From assembly GCA_047967505.1 (NCBI GenBank), contig CM106539.1: 64,000 nucleotides of DNA. One strand, 5' to 3'. The stretch comes from Dipteris shenzhenensis. Its lineage: Eukaryota > Polypodiophyta > Polypodiopsida > Gleicheniales. This document shows positions 36,301 through 44,339 of this stretch, piece after piece. Within the stretch, counting starts at the first letter, position 1. The number at the start of each line of letters is the position of its first letter. A program made the position numbers and the translations under genes. The notes below the pieces were generated by a model, which was not told the DNA's origin, ran no database searches, and was given only the letters and a program-made list of their open reading frames with translations.

Positions 36301-36825
36301 GTAAAAAGAAATTGCTTAAGTATCACTGGTAGGAACTCGGTTAATCCAGCGTTGAATGTTGAATGTATCTGAATGAAAAGCTTGCAATGTTACAGGGAAT
36401 TAGGTCTATTCACTATGAGACAGAATATCGGACAGAATGGTGCAGCAGTAATGGAACTTCGCGACCCTGCTTTTTATTTGCAAGAAAATTTACAAGGGGA
36501 GCAGCCCTTCGGCTGCGAAATCAGGTAATATTTTCAACATCCTGAAAATTTACTGCAACCTGAACACTTAGTCTAGTACATGATCTGTATAATAATGACG
36601 TGGAAATATGTTGATCGAGATGGAGGCAAATGGAATGCTTGCCCTGTAGATACTGTCAATGGGGACCTTCTAGACAGGAAAACAGGAAGCATTTGGGACC
36701 GCATCTTGACTTAATTTTGCATGAAAATTTGGATTTGGAGCTCTTAAATATGAGGGCTGAAGTTTGAGTGATTCATTATATATTTTTCCTTGGTCTTGGT
36801 CTGGCAGACAATGCATGAAGGATAA
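19226..36825 (+). CDS. GT14 family glycosyltransferase (core-2/I-branching type, DUF266), 3' half, multi-exon
   Basis: This is the only convincing host gene. The pieces join, all with phase-0 junctions, into about 186 residues matching the C-terminal half of plant GT14 proteins (BC10-like). Landmarks are FLDAKEKRYNPKM, KWRKGSQW, QHNCIPDEHYVQTLLA, EGEIERRTLTYTLWNQS, KGWHPVTYGY, HYETEYRTEWC and PCFLFARKF. These enzymes are Golgi type II membrane proteins thought to transfer sugars to cell-wall glycans or glycoproteins. The N-terminal membrane anchor and first half of the catalytic domain were not found; they would lie upstream, perhaps outside the window. Coding pieces: 19226-19307 (start uncertain), 24107-24187, 24386-24424, 24737-24802, 26699-26845, 36396-36524 and 36808-36825. 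There are no stops or frameshifts, so the gene is probably live despite introns of 4.8, 1.9 and 9.5 kb filled with transposons. Confidence 0.88.
19688..19738. repeat. CT microsatellite in LTR copy 2
   Basis: (TC)n with TCTG variants, close to the LTR 3' end. Copy 1 has only a short GA/CT run at the same place. Confidence 0.9.
20188..20400 (-). CDS. Antisense ORF of LTR element copy 2, unknown protein
   Basis: 70 residues from ATG at 20400. It has a Lys-rich start (MGKGGKDTNKATKKDDNK), then KKQTQLKLEDLNTCYNRSEL, then KAKAGPTSAS and an Ala-Ser repeat encoded by a GCTGAA microsatellite. It matches the frameshifted ORF at 10295-10506 residue for residue through the central KLED(L/V)NT.YNRS core. 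The family is unknown to me. It is antisense to the LTR, so it would need its own promoter, possibly within the GC-rich tract at its 5' side (20430-20860). Confidence 0.5.
   Translation of the reverse strand: MGKGGKDTNKATKKDDNKAKKQTQLKLEDLNTCYNRSELRVDSKAKAGPTSASVSAATSASASASASVSA
20995..21130 (-). mobile_element. LINE family A 3' fragment
   Basis: A diverged minus-strand copy of the family-A 3' UTR (ACGAAAGACC...GGGTCTATGAGACTG, then GGGCACTAAACAGGCACCCATACC). It is 5' truncated to about 135 bp and is the oldest-looking of the six tails. Confidence 0.65.
21131..22150. other. Intron DNA, no feature recognised
   Basis: Roughly 1 kb with no coding, LTR or RNA signal that I can support. Confidence 0.5.
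22353..22832. repeat. 240-bp tandem duplication
   Basis: Two copies (22353-22592 and 22593-22832) with few differences. Because 240 is a multiple of three, both strands keep long open frames (e.g. 183 residues on the minus strand with two 80-residue repeats). There is no homology or start context supporting a real protein. Confidence 0.9.
22900..23130 (+). promoter_or_regulatory. Promoter-like block with TATA box, possible solo LTR
   Basis: GGCTATATAAGAGC at about 22967-22980 is followed by transcript-leader-like C-rich sequence. It resembles an LTR U3/R region. No mate or border repeats were found. Confidence 0.3.
23939..23957. repeat. CA microsatellite
   Basis: A short (CA)n run in the intron just upstream of the WFVLRR exon. 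Confidence 0.85.
24107..24187 (+). CDS. GT14 exon, WFVLRRDHAAIVAFD..
   Basis: Exactly 27 codons between GTGCAG and GTAAAA. It continues GSQ|W as in other plant GT14 proteins and ends FQEHCK. Confidence 0.9.
24294..24341. repeat. CT microsatellite in a short GT14 intron
   Basis: A pure (CT)n run of nearly 50 bp within the 198-bp intron between two exons. It supplies a very long polypyrimidine stretch 45 bp before the next acceptor. Confidence 0.95.
24386..24424 (+). CDS. GT14 micro-exon (13 codons)
   Basis: 39 bp between CTGCAG and GTATGT encode RRPLPEFWRQQYM. This is the variable loop before the NCIPDEHY motif, shorter than in many family members. Confidence 0.75.
24737..24802 (+). CDS. GT14 exon, NCIPDEHYVQTLLA
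   Basis: 22 codons between GGTTAG and GTAAGA encode NGDPSKQHNCIPDEHYVQTLLA (positions 1-20 and two more residues). HNCIPDEHY is the most diagnostic motif of the family, and its acidic residues are probable catalytic or substrate-binding residues. Confidence 0.92.
24803..25570. other. GT14 intron segment, no feature recognised
   Basis: Only a short CT-rich run (25210-25240) stands out. Confidence 0.5.
25575..26060 (+). pseudogene. Ty1/copia reverse transcriptase relic in GT14 intron
   Basis: Several frames together give a copia RT: (E)VMKVEMESI.LNHTWNIV, TKWVFKV.YNS.GS, EQPP.F, then GVW.L.GAL and H..EYF. Many stops and shifts separate them. The order fits the N-terminal half of copia RT. No LTRs were recognised. 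Confidence 0.65.
26699..26845 (+). CDS. GT14 exon, GVEGEIERRTLTYTLWNQS
   Basis: 49 codons. The acceptor GACCAG at 26693-26698 was chosen because it keeps phase 0 and gives ITGVEGE in place of the family's MSELEGE. The nearer AG at 26704 would break the frame. The exon ends at the donor GTGCAC. Confidence 0.88.
26846..28380. other. Start of the 9.5-kb GT14 intron, no clear feature
   Basis: Short open frames (e.g. 27715-27936) have no recognisable homology. A TTTTTTTT/CCCCCC homopolymer pair is at about 27387-27402. Confidence 0.4.
28400..29480 (-). pseudogene. Retroelement gag-like relic
   Basis: On the minus strand, pieces such as GHKKEDCLYYQKL (about 29270, looks like half of a CCHC knuckle) are followed by QQKRNPRQFPNMFQFYGE, HKVLILAN and EVPDDYPPLGLGGDCFDPAA. 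Stops are frequent. The context (Cys/His motif after a Gln-rich stretch) suggests gag of an LTR or LINE element; the class is uncertain. Confidence 0.4.
29690..30010. repeat. CT-rich low-complexity tract
   Basis: Imperfect repeats of CTCCATCCTC and TTCTACCTCTCCATCC. The Leu/Ser/Pro-rich frames over it are compositional. Confidence 0.85.
30540..32210 (+). mobile_element. Ty1/copia pol relic (RT and RNase H)
   Basis: A degenerate copia pol in the GT14 intron. The RT contains SQEWMDAMKAELDSI (about 30600), GTKWVYKLKHKDDGS (about 30690) and the active site VYVDDA (about 31105). RNase H (31718-32115) contains VKRVLHYLKDTQHLGLLY, SCISWFNKKQPTVA, SSCEAE and DSQSALAIA. Intact copies reverse-transcribe the element in cytoplasmic particles. 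Stops break the RT in several places, while the last 143 residues of RNase H are open. A 203-bp piece of RNase H is duplicated upstream. No gag or integrase is seen, so the copy is 5' truncated near 30240-30540. Confidence 0.88.
31447..31920. repeat. Direct duplication of about 203 bp within copia RNase H
   Basis: 31447-31648 and 31719-31920 are almost identical (TGAAACGTGTCTTGCATTAC ... AAGCAGCCCACGGTTGC), offset 272 bp. The first copy is followed by a short unrelated stretch. The near-identity means the duplication is much younger than the decay of the element, or that it is an assembly error. Confidence 0.9.
32321..32506 (+). mobile_element. Copia 3' LTR with polypurine tract
   Basis: The polypurine tract ATCGAGGGGTGTG is followed by TGTTGTTGGTATGCC and, about 185 bp later, CACTCAACA. 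TGTTG...CAACA gives the usual inverted LTR termini. It sits the expected distance behind RNase H. The 5' LTR is missing. Confidence 0.65.
32580..33100 (-). pseudogene. Ty3/gypsy integrase relic
   Basis: Read on the minus strand: FYLLEMNKDIQDYVIKCQK..K, then PLEIPLGKWESIFMNFIIGLP, YGYV and QPSIVSD. This is the zinc finger/core entry of gypsy integrase. The catalytic Asp of the canonical MDFI motif is Asn (MNFI). Stops are dense. Confidence 0.7.
33195..33690 (+). pseudogene. Ty3/gypsy RNase H relic
   Basis: On the plus strand: DPNEPFVVEMDASNCAVSVV, then RKLDLAQ-like, YSANEKKL-like, W.YYLNGAKFKIL and YQKGM.VV.DSL. This is the RNase H/tether region, with many shifts. It points away from the integrase relic to its left. 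Confidence 0.7.
33700..35540. other. GT14 intron, no gene recognised
   Basis: 1.8 kb with stops in all frames. A weak minus-strand signal at 34300-34620 has a few open stretches but no family I know. Confidence 0.4.
35551..36110. repeat. Direct duplication of about 220-235 bp, offset 326 bp
   Basis: Copies at about 35551-35768 and 35877-36110 share AAGAAGCTGTGCTTT, CATGCATATAAGCCCATTGAATTA, GCAGAAGTCTTTCAAG and TTTGGATGCTGATGCCATGACAA. They differ by small indels. The copies lie in the last large GT14 intron, ending about 290 bp before its acceptor. Confidence 0.9.
36396..36524 (+). CDS. GT14 exon, HYETEYRTEWC..PCFLFARKF
   Basis: 43 codons between TTACAG and GTAATA carry HYETEYRTEWC and PCFLFARKF(T)RGAALRL, the conserved C-terminal block. 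If the donor were not used, the frame would run six codons further to TGA at 36543. Confidence 0.9.
36808..36825 (+). CDS. Putative terminal GT14 exon (5 codons and stop)
   Basis: A strong pyrimidine-rich acceptor (TTCCTTGGTCTTGGTCTGGCAG) precedes ACA ATG CAT GAA GGA TAA in the correct phase. This gives a short C-terminus TMHEG. It rests only on splice-site quality and frame. Confidence 0.5.
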   Translation, partial: TMHEG

Positions 36826-37089
36826 AGAAACACACCGGCTTAGCAGCCCCTTTGTGGCGATTTATCATCCTATACTTCACAGATGGGTTATTGGATCCCC
36901 ATGTATTTATATATAAAAAGAAAACTCCGCATGCCACCCAGTCTTATGCCTGCTTTGTTTGCAAAGGCAAGATGTTACTTTAGTTTACCTTCAAGTTGTT
37001 GGTATCAAGCCACAGGGACATGTATATTATTATTTCTGCCTAATTTTGAGATGGAAATGTTAGGGAAACACGATTTTTGGTTCTGAATC

Positions 37090-37095
37090 AATAAA
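37090..37095 (+). terminator. Poly(A) signal AATAAA downstream of GT14 gene
   Basis: AATAAA lies 265 bp after the proposed stop codon, in AT-rich 3'-UTR-like DNA. It is the first good signal on this strand. Confidence 0.5.
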
Positions 37096-37511
37096 GGTCA
37101 AAGACGCAATTTTTTTAATGTTGTTTCAATCCGAAATAAAAAAAGTACCTATGTGGAGAATTGCATGCTTGTTTGGGTTGGGATCAATAGATTTCTCTTC
37201 CATTATGTCATGCCTTTTTCCACATCTTTTTTCAGAGGATGCACTATAATATTTCTCATATATGTTTTAATTTGTTTATTTGACTTTCTTTTGAAGTCAA
37301 GCTTGCCAATGTTCATGCTTGTGATACTAAGTTTGGAAGAGAGCTGACTCTTTGTTGGTGTGTATTTTAACCATGATGGCTGGTTGAGAAAGTAAGCAAT
37401 TGGTTGAATGTTTGTGCCTATCAACTTTAGCCCACATACTTAGCAATTATTGAGAAACCTTGATCTTGCGTTTTATACCTTCGAAATAAAGACCATCCTA
37501 ATTATGGGGAG

Positions 37512-37728
37512 TGTTGATGTATAGGGTTACGGTTGGTCATAGACTGATGTATATGTTTGTATACATAAGGTAGTGGTTAGAAGTTATAAAGAGCCACGAG
37601 AGACTTGGGTCATGCATGAATAGTCCTTGTGGGTTTAGGGCAACCATCATTTAGGGTTCAATGTATAATGTATCATATTCATTGTGAAAATTAACACGTG
37701 TGCATGTGCTACCCACCATAGTTCAACA
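37512..37728 (+). mobile_element. Candidate solo LTR (217 bp) with primer-binding-site-like flank
   Basis: It starts TGTTGA and ends TCAACA (perfect 6-bp inverted termini), is preceded by GGGGAG, and is followed by CCTATGAGGCAAGTGG, which resembles a decayed TATCAGAGCAAG primer site. No second copy in the window confirms the borders. Confidence 0.45.
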
Positions 37729-37844
37729 CCTATGAGGCAAGTGGTTGTAGACTAAGGATCTCATATGCATTTTTATAATCCAAGTTTAGAGAGTCTAGTG
37801 CATGTACATAGGCTTTAATGAGAAAGAGACATTGAATGTTGGAA

Positions 37845-38080
37845 TCCTTGAGCATTTGCTTGAATGATTATATGTATGATGGAATACTTTATGGTATGCT
37901 TATAGTTATGTGAATTATTGTAGATATTATGGAATCCTTGTGTGAATTCTAAATTTCTTGTACATATGACAGTATGCCTGTGCATATGACATAATTTGAA
38001 ATGCTTGTACATTTGCTAGGACACTTGTACATATGCAAGAATGTTTGGCCATATGCTTCAGTGTGTGTATGTATGCTTTC
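37845..38080. repeat. Loose TTGTACATATG repeat
   Basis: Variants of CTTGTACATATGNC / GCCATATGCTT recur every 20-35 bp. It has the character of an old, degenerate minisatellite. Confidence 0.6.
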
Positions 38081-40240
38081 ATTAAATAACAAAACGTTTT
38101 GTAAGACTTGATATTGACCACAAAGGCACCATTGCTAGAACTACTCCTGTCCAATAACCCTCAATTTTTGCTACCATCGTAGGAGCTCCAATGTCAATGG
38201 CTTGTGACAACACCGTCAAGGTCAATCTCTGAAGCTCCCTTCACTTGACCAACACAAATGGCAACAAACATCGGCACTAAGTGACAGGGTCAACATTAAT
38301 GTTGGATTTCTTGTTACATAATCATCCAATAAGTCATAGGCCTTTTTTTCAAGCCCGACACCCTTTGGAATTTCCTTTGGGGTTGACATGTTTTTGCATC
38401 CTTGGCCAAGCGATGACAATTCAAGCACATGCTCATCGATCTCTCTGTAGAGGCTTATTGGATGGGTTTCTTAATTGCTCCTTTGGGCTTCCCTCATCCA
38501 TTTGGAATCTCATTTTTTGATTTGTCTGTATAAATTGTGGGTTAAACAAAAGTTCTATGGCTACTCAGTCTCTATTAGGTGGACTTTTTTTGACGTTGAT
38601 TTTTCTTGCTCGAGATGGTTACGACATCTTTTGTGGTTATTCCTCATTGACATATGTCCTTGTCCTTGGCCTCAACATATCCCACATTGTACATAGTGCA
38701 TGGGTGTATGTACATTGGACAATAATGAATTGTATGACTTGGCTCATGAGGATTAACACAAATGAAAGTCCACTTTTATCTAGAAGATTGATGGTAGGGT
38801 AGGTTTGGTACTCATGTGAGGGTTTTTTGTATTCCACCACCTATAGAGGGATTGATTGCATTGCCACACCCCAATAAATTGAGTAGGTGCTTGGACTAAA
38901 AAATTATTTGCTTTCAATCTCCTACAATTTGGTGTCATTATTTGGTTCAAACTTCTATAGTCTTTGGTGTTATAATTTGTCATATGGCAAATTGTGTCGA
39001 TTATTTGGTTGCCTAATTTTATAGTAGCATCAGGAGTATAACATTTTGTTTGGTAATGTCCGTAACTTGTACACATATCACTATCTTGAATTCTAATCAA
39101 ATTGAGTTGCAACTCCCTCCTTTGTTTATGAGGGGGCTCAACCACCTCTTTGGCATCAATTATCGGAGTTGAATGAGTGCTTGATTGTGCATTCCTTACT
39201 CACTCATTGCCACAAGAGCTTGGCTAGTGGCTCCTACTTGAGCTTGGTTCATGGGTTGGTAGCGCTTGCTATCCATATGGTAGAATGGATTTTGGCAATA
39301 TTGTCATGGATAAAACACTCTGAATAGTAGGGAATCGGGTTGGGAATTGTCCCATCCTCCGGTTATACATGTTTTGCTTGCATGGTTGTAATCTTGCCAA
39401 TGGTAGGTTATACATTCCTATTACTCATATGCCAACCACTATTGTTTGGAACATCCATACTTGAGGTCTATGGAACAATAGGCATTGATGCGGGTGCCAT
39501 TGTCATAGGCACCAAAGCATTCCATGGAGATATCTATTGTATCATTGACCGCCGTTGTAAAATTTGGGACATTGTATTGGCAATATTAAAATGTGCCCCA
39601 ATCTTTGTAAGCTCCCAATGTAGGTTGCTACATTTCCACGTAGACACTCACATCCATAGGCAGCTCCTTCACAAACCAACCCACTTGAACAAGTAATATG
39701 TTGTTACTAATGAGCCTCTTCATTAGATTTGCATAGGTTTATATTGATTGATAAGGCAAGATGGTAATATAAGAGCTCCTCCCTCACGATTTGCAAACCT
39801 AGTGGGTCTAAAGGCCTTCAAAAATGCAACTAAAAAATCATCCCACATGGCAAAATTGGTCGTAGAAAATTGGGCTTACAAGTCACTTGCAAAGCCATCT
39901 AGAGTGGTCTAGATTCTTAATTTATTTCATTAGTCCCTTGATTATTGGCCATAGCTAATTTATTAAAATGGTTTATCTGCATGTTAGGGTCTTCTGCAAG
40001 ACACTTAAAATTGCTATGTTGCTTTGTGGAATTCAATTTAGCCATTATTGGTTGTGGGGTGTGAGTAACAAAGGGTACTATCGGGTTTTGGATTTAAAAT
40101 AGTTGTGGTGGCTAGTGCATGATTAGACTGATAAGGTTTAGGTAATCTACAAGTTGAAACAAGCTTGAAATGTTGATTGCATCGACTACAAGAGGAGTTA
40201 ATTGCACATGAATTGTCCTCACATGCAAACTTGTATCTCA
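38000..40240 (-). pseudogene. LTR-retroelement gag relic
   Basis: On the minus strand there is a capsid-like block (NFAMWDDFLVAFLKAFRPTRF, about 39850-39790, shown here in part), a Pro/Gln-rich middle, and a zinc-knuckle remnant CTSYGHYQTKC (about 39060) in the 121-residue frame 39145-38780. The spacing capsid-linker-knuckle is that of gag. Stops are common and no pol follows. Confidence 0.5.
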
Positions 40241-40302
40241 AGGTTAGATCCTTGTCTCCTTGCCTCTGCCCTATTTGTTAGTCTTTGTCTAGCTCTTTGC
40301 TC

Positions 40303-40665
40303 TCCTTTGCTACCCCCTCCGCTAGCTCTGCTACCCCCTTCGCTACCACTCGCTAAACCCCTCTACTACCCCCGCCACCCCTCGCTACCCCCCCGCTACC
40401 TCTGCTACCCCCTTGCTACCCCCTTGCTAACCCCCTCCGCTACCCCCGCTACCCCCCACTACCCCCTCCGCTACCCCTCGCTACCCCCTCTGCTACCCCA
40501 CGCTACCCCTCACTACCCCCTCTGCTACCCCCCCGCTACCCCCCCGCTACCCCCCCCTACCCCTCTCTACCCCTCGCTACCCCCTCCGCAAACCCCCTTC
40601 GCTACCCCCGCTACCCCCTCGCTACCCCTCTGCTACCCTCTGCTACCCCCCCTCCCCCTCCCGTT
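40303..40665. repeat. C-rich GCTACCCC array
   Basis: About 350 bp made of GCTACCCC(C)(T)(C) units of 7-12 bp in an irregular head-to-tail array, with almost no G outside GCT. It is not the plant telomere repeat (CCCTAAA). On the other strand it is runs of GGGG separated by TAGC, able in principle to form G-quadruplexes. Two A-runs (40690-40702 and 40723-40735) follow. Confidence 0.9.
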
Positions 40666-40859
40666 AAATTCTTTTTTAAAATATTTCCAAAAAAAAAAAA
40701 ACCCCGCTCTTAGCTTTGACTTAAAAAAAAAAAAAGCAGCTTTGATTTCCAGCAATCCCTTCTTTGCCCATTGCTGTTTCCCCCATGATGAAGGGAACAG
40801 GGGGATGAGGACAGGAGACTAGGCGGGAGGCCCTTCGATCCAAATTTGCATACGCGTGG

Positions 40860-43800
40860 AGATGGGGAAGGGGAACGGTGACTCAGTCTGGAGGACTTCA
40901 ACAAACACACCAACCTGAGCGGTTCGACAGTGGACAGCACCACGACCCAGCATGCTACTAGACATGGATCTAGACGGAGCAGGTATGACTAGGACCTCAT
41001 TGGACTGACACGGGCCTGTTACACCATATGGACACGCGCTCCTTGATTTGGGCAGGATGCATGATCTCATCATCTACAACGGGCTCGACCTATGGCCCTC
41101 CTCAAGTGGTTTTACTTGCTTCCCACACGGGGGGGGCACTAGTGTAGTATATTACATCATGGGATCCCCTACCTTCATGTATCACCCACTTCACCGTAGC
41201 ACCACTCCCTCCAGGAGCTGATCACACATACCTATTCTTCACTATCGGCACCCCACGCTTAGCCATACCACACACACCACATAGGAAGCACGACACCTAC
41301 CATGACATACACTTTGATCATAGCCTCTCATCGGCCTACTCTGGAGGCCTAAACAGACTCCTAACCTACATCAATCACATACCACTCATAGAGGACCGTG
41401 CTGCCCTGATTAGTCGCACACTCCACAAGGCTGCCCTCCAAATCTTTCCCCACACCACATGGTCCATTAGACCACCACCTCTTGGTTCTGTACCTTGTAA
41501 CAATTGGTATGATGCGGAGTGCAAGGCTTATCGCCGACAGCTCCGACTTGAAACCAGATGCCACCTCCCAAACACACCAGACACGGTATGCAAGTACCAA
41601 CGTCTCATACGTTGGAAGAAGTAGATTTCTTCATCGAAATGAGGAGTTGTTGCACATCTTGTACAGCAGCAACTCTAAGGATTTTTGGCGGAGATTCCTT
41701 GAGCATAAGTCCCCATCACCCCTCACCGACACGAGAGTCTAGCACATGTATGCACACCATCTTTATGATGTCCCACACCAGCCTACTCCATATCTCATAC
41801 ACACACCTTGCCCCACCACTTGCACGTTGTTCACCAGAGGGGGAGTCAAGGACGTGACATTGAAATTGCACAATGGTCGAGCTAAGGATCACGAGGAGTT
41901 ATGCACTCAGTTTATCACATATGGGATCGACACATTAGCCTCGATCCTAGCAAAGCTATTTAATGATGCTGTTTGCCTTGGCTTCCCCCGCACTTGGACA
42001 CTCAACACCATCACCCCCATCCACAAGGCAGGGGATCCCATGTACTCGAGTACTTACAGGACTATCATGATTGGACATGTGATGTCCAAGATCTATGCAG
42101 TTGTATTGGATGCATCGGTCAGCCAGTTCGCAGAGATGAGAGGGCTCAGAGCAGAGGGTCAGGCCACGGTTTCAGGCGAGACCATGGGACTATGGATCAC
42201 ATACTCCCACTCAGGAGTGTCATAAAGGAGGCCAGGTCATGGAAGGAGAGGCTATATTGTTGCTTTGTGGATTTTTGCAAAGCCTTTGACATAATACCTC
42301 GAGCTCATCTCATCACACGCCTACAAACACTAAAATTTGATCAGGAGATCATCTGGGTAGTCATGGCACTGTATGAGAGAGTCTCAGGCCGAGTTCGGAC
42401 AGGCGCAGGTTGGACAGATGAGATCCTAGTACCATTGGGGTCAAATAGGGTTGTCCCTTATCACCGACCTTGTTTGGCCTCTACATCGATGAGCTTGAGA
42501 CTTTCATGGGGGCGTTCGAAGGGACCAGTTTCTCACTTATCGAGATCATCATCAGGATTCTTCTTTATGCAAATGACGTGGCACTCTTGTCATCCACACC
42601 CGAGGGGCTCTAGCAACACCTGGATGCACTGCAGGATTTTTGTTTATCCCATGATTTGGAGGTCAACCTTGGCAAGACCAAGGTCATGATCTTTAACACC
42701 TCTTGAGCAAACATGCAACGGAAGCAGGTTACTTTTACTTTCGGTGGGTCACCAGTTGAGATTGTATCCTCATACACTTACTTGGGGGTCATCTTCTCCA
42801 GCCCAATCTTCACAATGAGACCAGTGATGCAGGCCGAACTGAAGCAGGGGACACGCCTCACTGGCTCGGCTAGAGAGACAATGCTTTCACTCCCACTTCT
42901 AGGACCCTTGGACCAAGGCTCTTCTCTTCGACTCCTTGGTCCGACGAGCCGGTATGTATGGTAGCCCTTGTTGGGGGCCTGACATGTCAGAGATAGAGTG
43001 GACACGGGTGGAGCACTTGCAGTTCCTCATGCTCTCACGGTTGATCCAAGGGAAACCGTCTATACCACATCACATCAGTCAGGCCGAGTTTGATGCTTCT
43101 CCACTCTAGCTAGATGCAGCCTTTCAGACCATCACATATCTACACCGGGTTAGATCATACGGGGACTGCATATCAGGGAGATAGAGGTTGCCATGGTTGG
43201 CTCTCGATTCCTCCATGAGGTTGGCAGTAGAGGGAGATGAGCAATGCTGGTATGCACGGACTCACAGATGGTTTGTGAGACTAGGGTTCCACATCGATAG
43301 GATACCTTCTTTTCAGTACAGTTTAGATGCCCCTCTGGTACTCCCACCCACACACCTTTAGGACCTGATGGTTGGAGTCTAGGGAGCTTCCAGTGAAGCT
43401 GAGTTTCTACAAAGATTACTATCTTCGTATTTCAGAGGAGGGATTCATCACACCACTAGGGTACACTGAGCTTCATATGCCTCACTCACTACAGATCTCC
43501 ATCGAATATTTTCAGGTATCATCACACCGCCTCTGCATAGAGAGCAACAGAGCAGAGGGGATTCCTAGGGAGCATCGCTTATGAATATTGTGCGACTGTC
43601 AGGAGGTTGAGTCGGAGGAGCGTTTTATTTTCAGGTGCCCAGTGTACTACGAGATCCGAGGTCGCTACCACCGCCTCTTCAGAGACAGCTCCGAGCACCT
43701 TTCCAGATTTCTCGCCTACCCAGATTAGAGATGGCTCGCGACCGTCATTCACAAGGGGGTTCGACACAGAGAGTACTTACTCAGGCGACAGGGCTTGGCC

Positions 43801-44335
43801 ACATCACCAGACACCTCTCAGAGTTCTTCCCATCGAGTGACATTGATCGTCAAGTCTCTAGCCGCAGATGTGACAGGGACTCTGACCCACCGACGATTGT
43901 AGCATGACACACGAGACATCGAGGGGACACACAGATCACTCTGGGGGACCTCCCGTCATTGTTTAGACCCGAGATACGTCCCACGGGAGTCACGGTGGCT
44001 CTAGCCTTGTGTCGAGCTTCGTCGTCCAAGAGATCGAGATGCACGGCACCCCTTAATGGGTGCCAGCATCCCATCACCGACTATGCACCAAGCAAGGAGA
44101 CATGACATACGGAGGATTCCGCTCCGCTCCAGTCGTTTTCTTTTCATTGTTACATTCAGATGTATTTGATTATGTATGATCAGACTTAGGGTTCAACACA
44201 GGTGATGATGCTCGTTTCAGTAGCTCCACCCTTACTGTGATTTGTATCATGTTTTCTTTTAGTCTCATAGACCCATCGGTCTTTCAAAGACTTAATAAAA
44301 TTTATTTATTTCTTTCTTTCTCATGCGCTTACGTC
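40860..44335 (+). mobile_element. LINE family A, copy 3: endonuclease remnant, RT and 3' end
   Basis: This is the most complete family-A copy. Endonuclease traces are EDFN (about 40886) and downstream frames to 41640 (NNWYDAECKAYRRQLR). The RT includes TLNTITPIHKAGDP (about 42000), CFVDFCKAFDIIPRAHL (about 42260), and LLYANDVALLSS (about 42565), where the catalytic YADD is YAND. The linker GPDMSEIEWTRVEHLQ is at about 42975. The zinc motif at about 43590-43640 has its His changed to Arg. The family 3' tail (TCATAGACCCATCGG, AATAAA, TTTC repeats) is at 44262-44320. Several frameshifts and stops make it dead, and it is 5' truncated. Confidence 0.88.
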
Positions 44336-44339
44336 TTGT

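Noticed and set aside
36780-37100. Separate small gene (67 residues at 36883)
   Set aside because: It lies in the probable 3' UTR of the GT14 gene and has no recognisable features.
40303-40665. Telomere or interstitial telomere array
   Set aside because: Units are GCTACCCC, not CCCTAAA. Short CCCTAACCC pieces at about 19793-19808 and GGTTTAGGG at about 10931-10945 are also too short to be telomeric.
40202-40822. 206-residue plus-strand frame
   Set aside because: It is a translation of the GCTACCCC array; a seven-to-twelve-base repeat in a C-rich tract stays open without selection.
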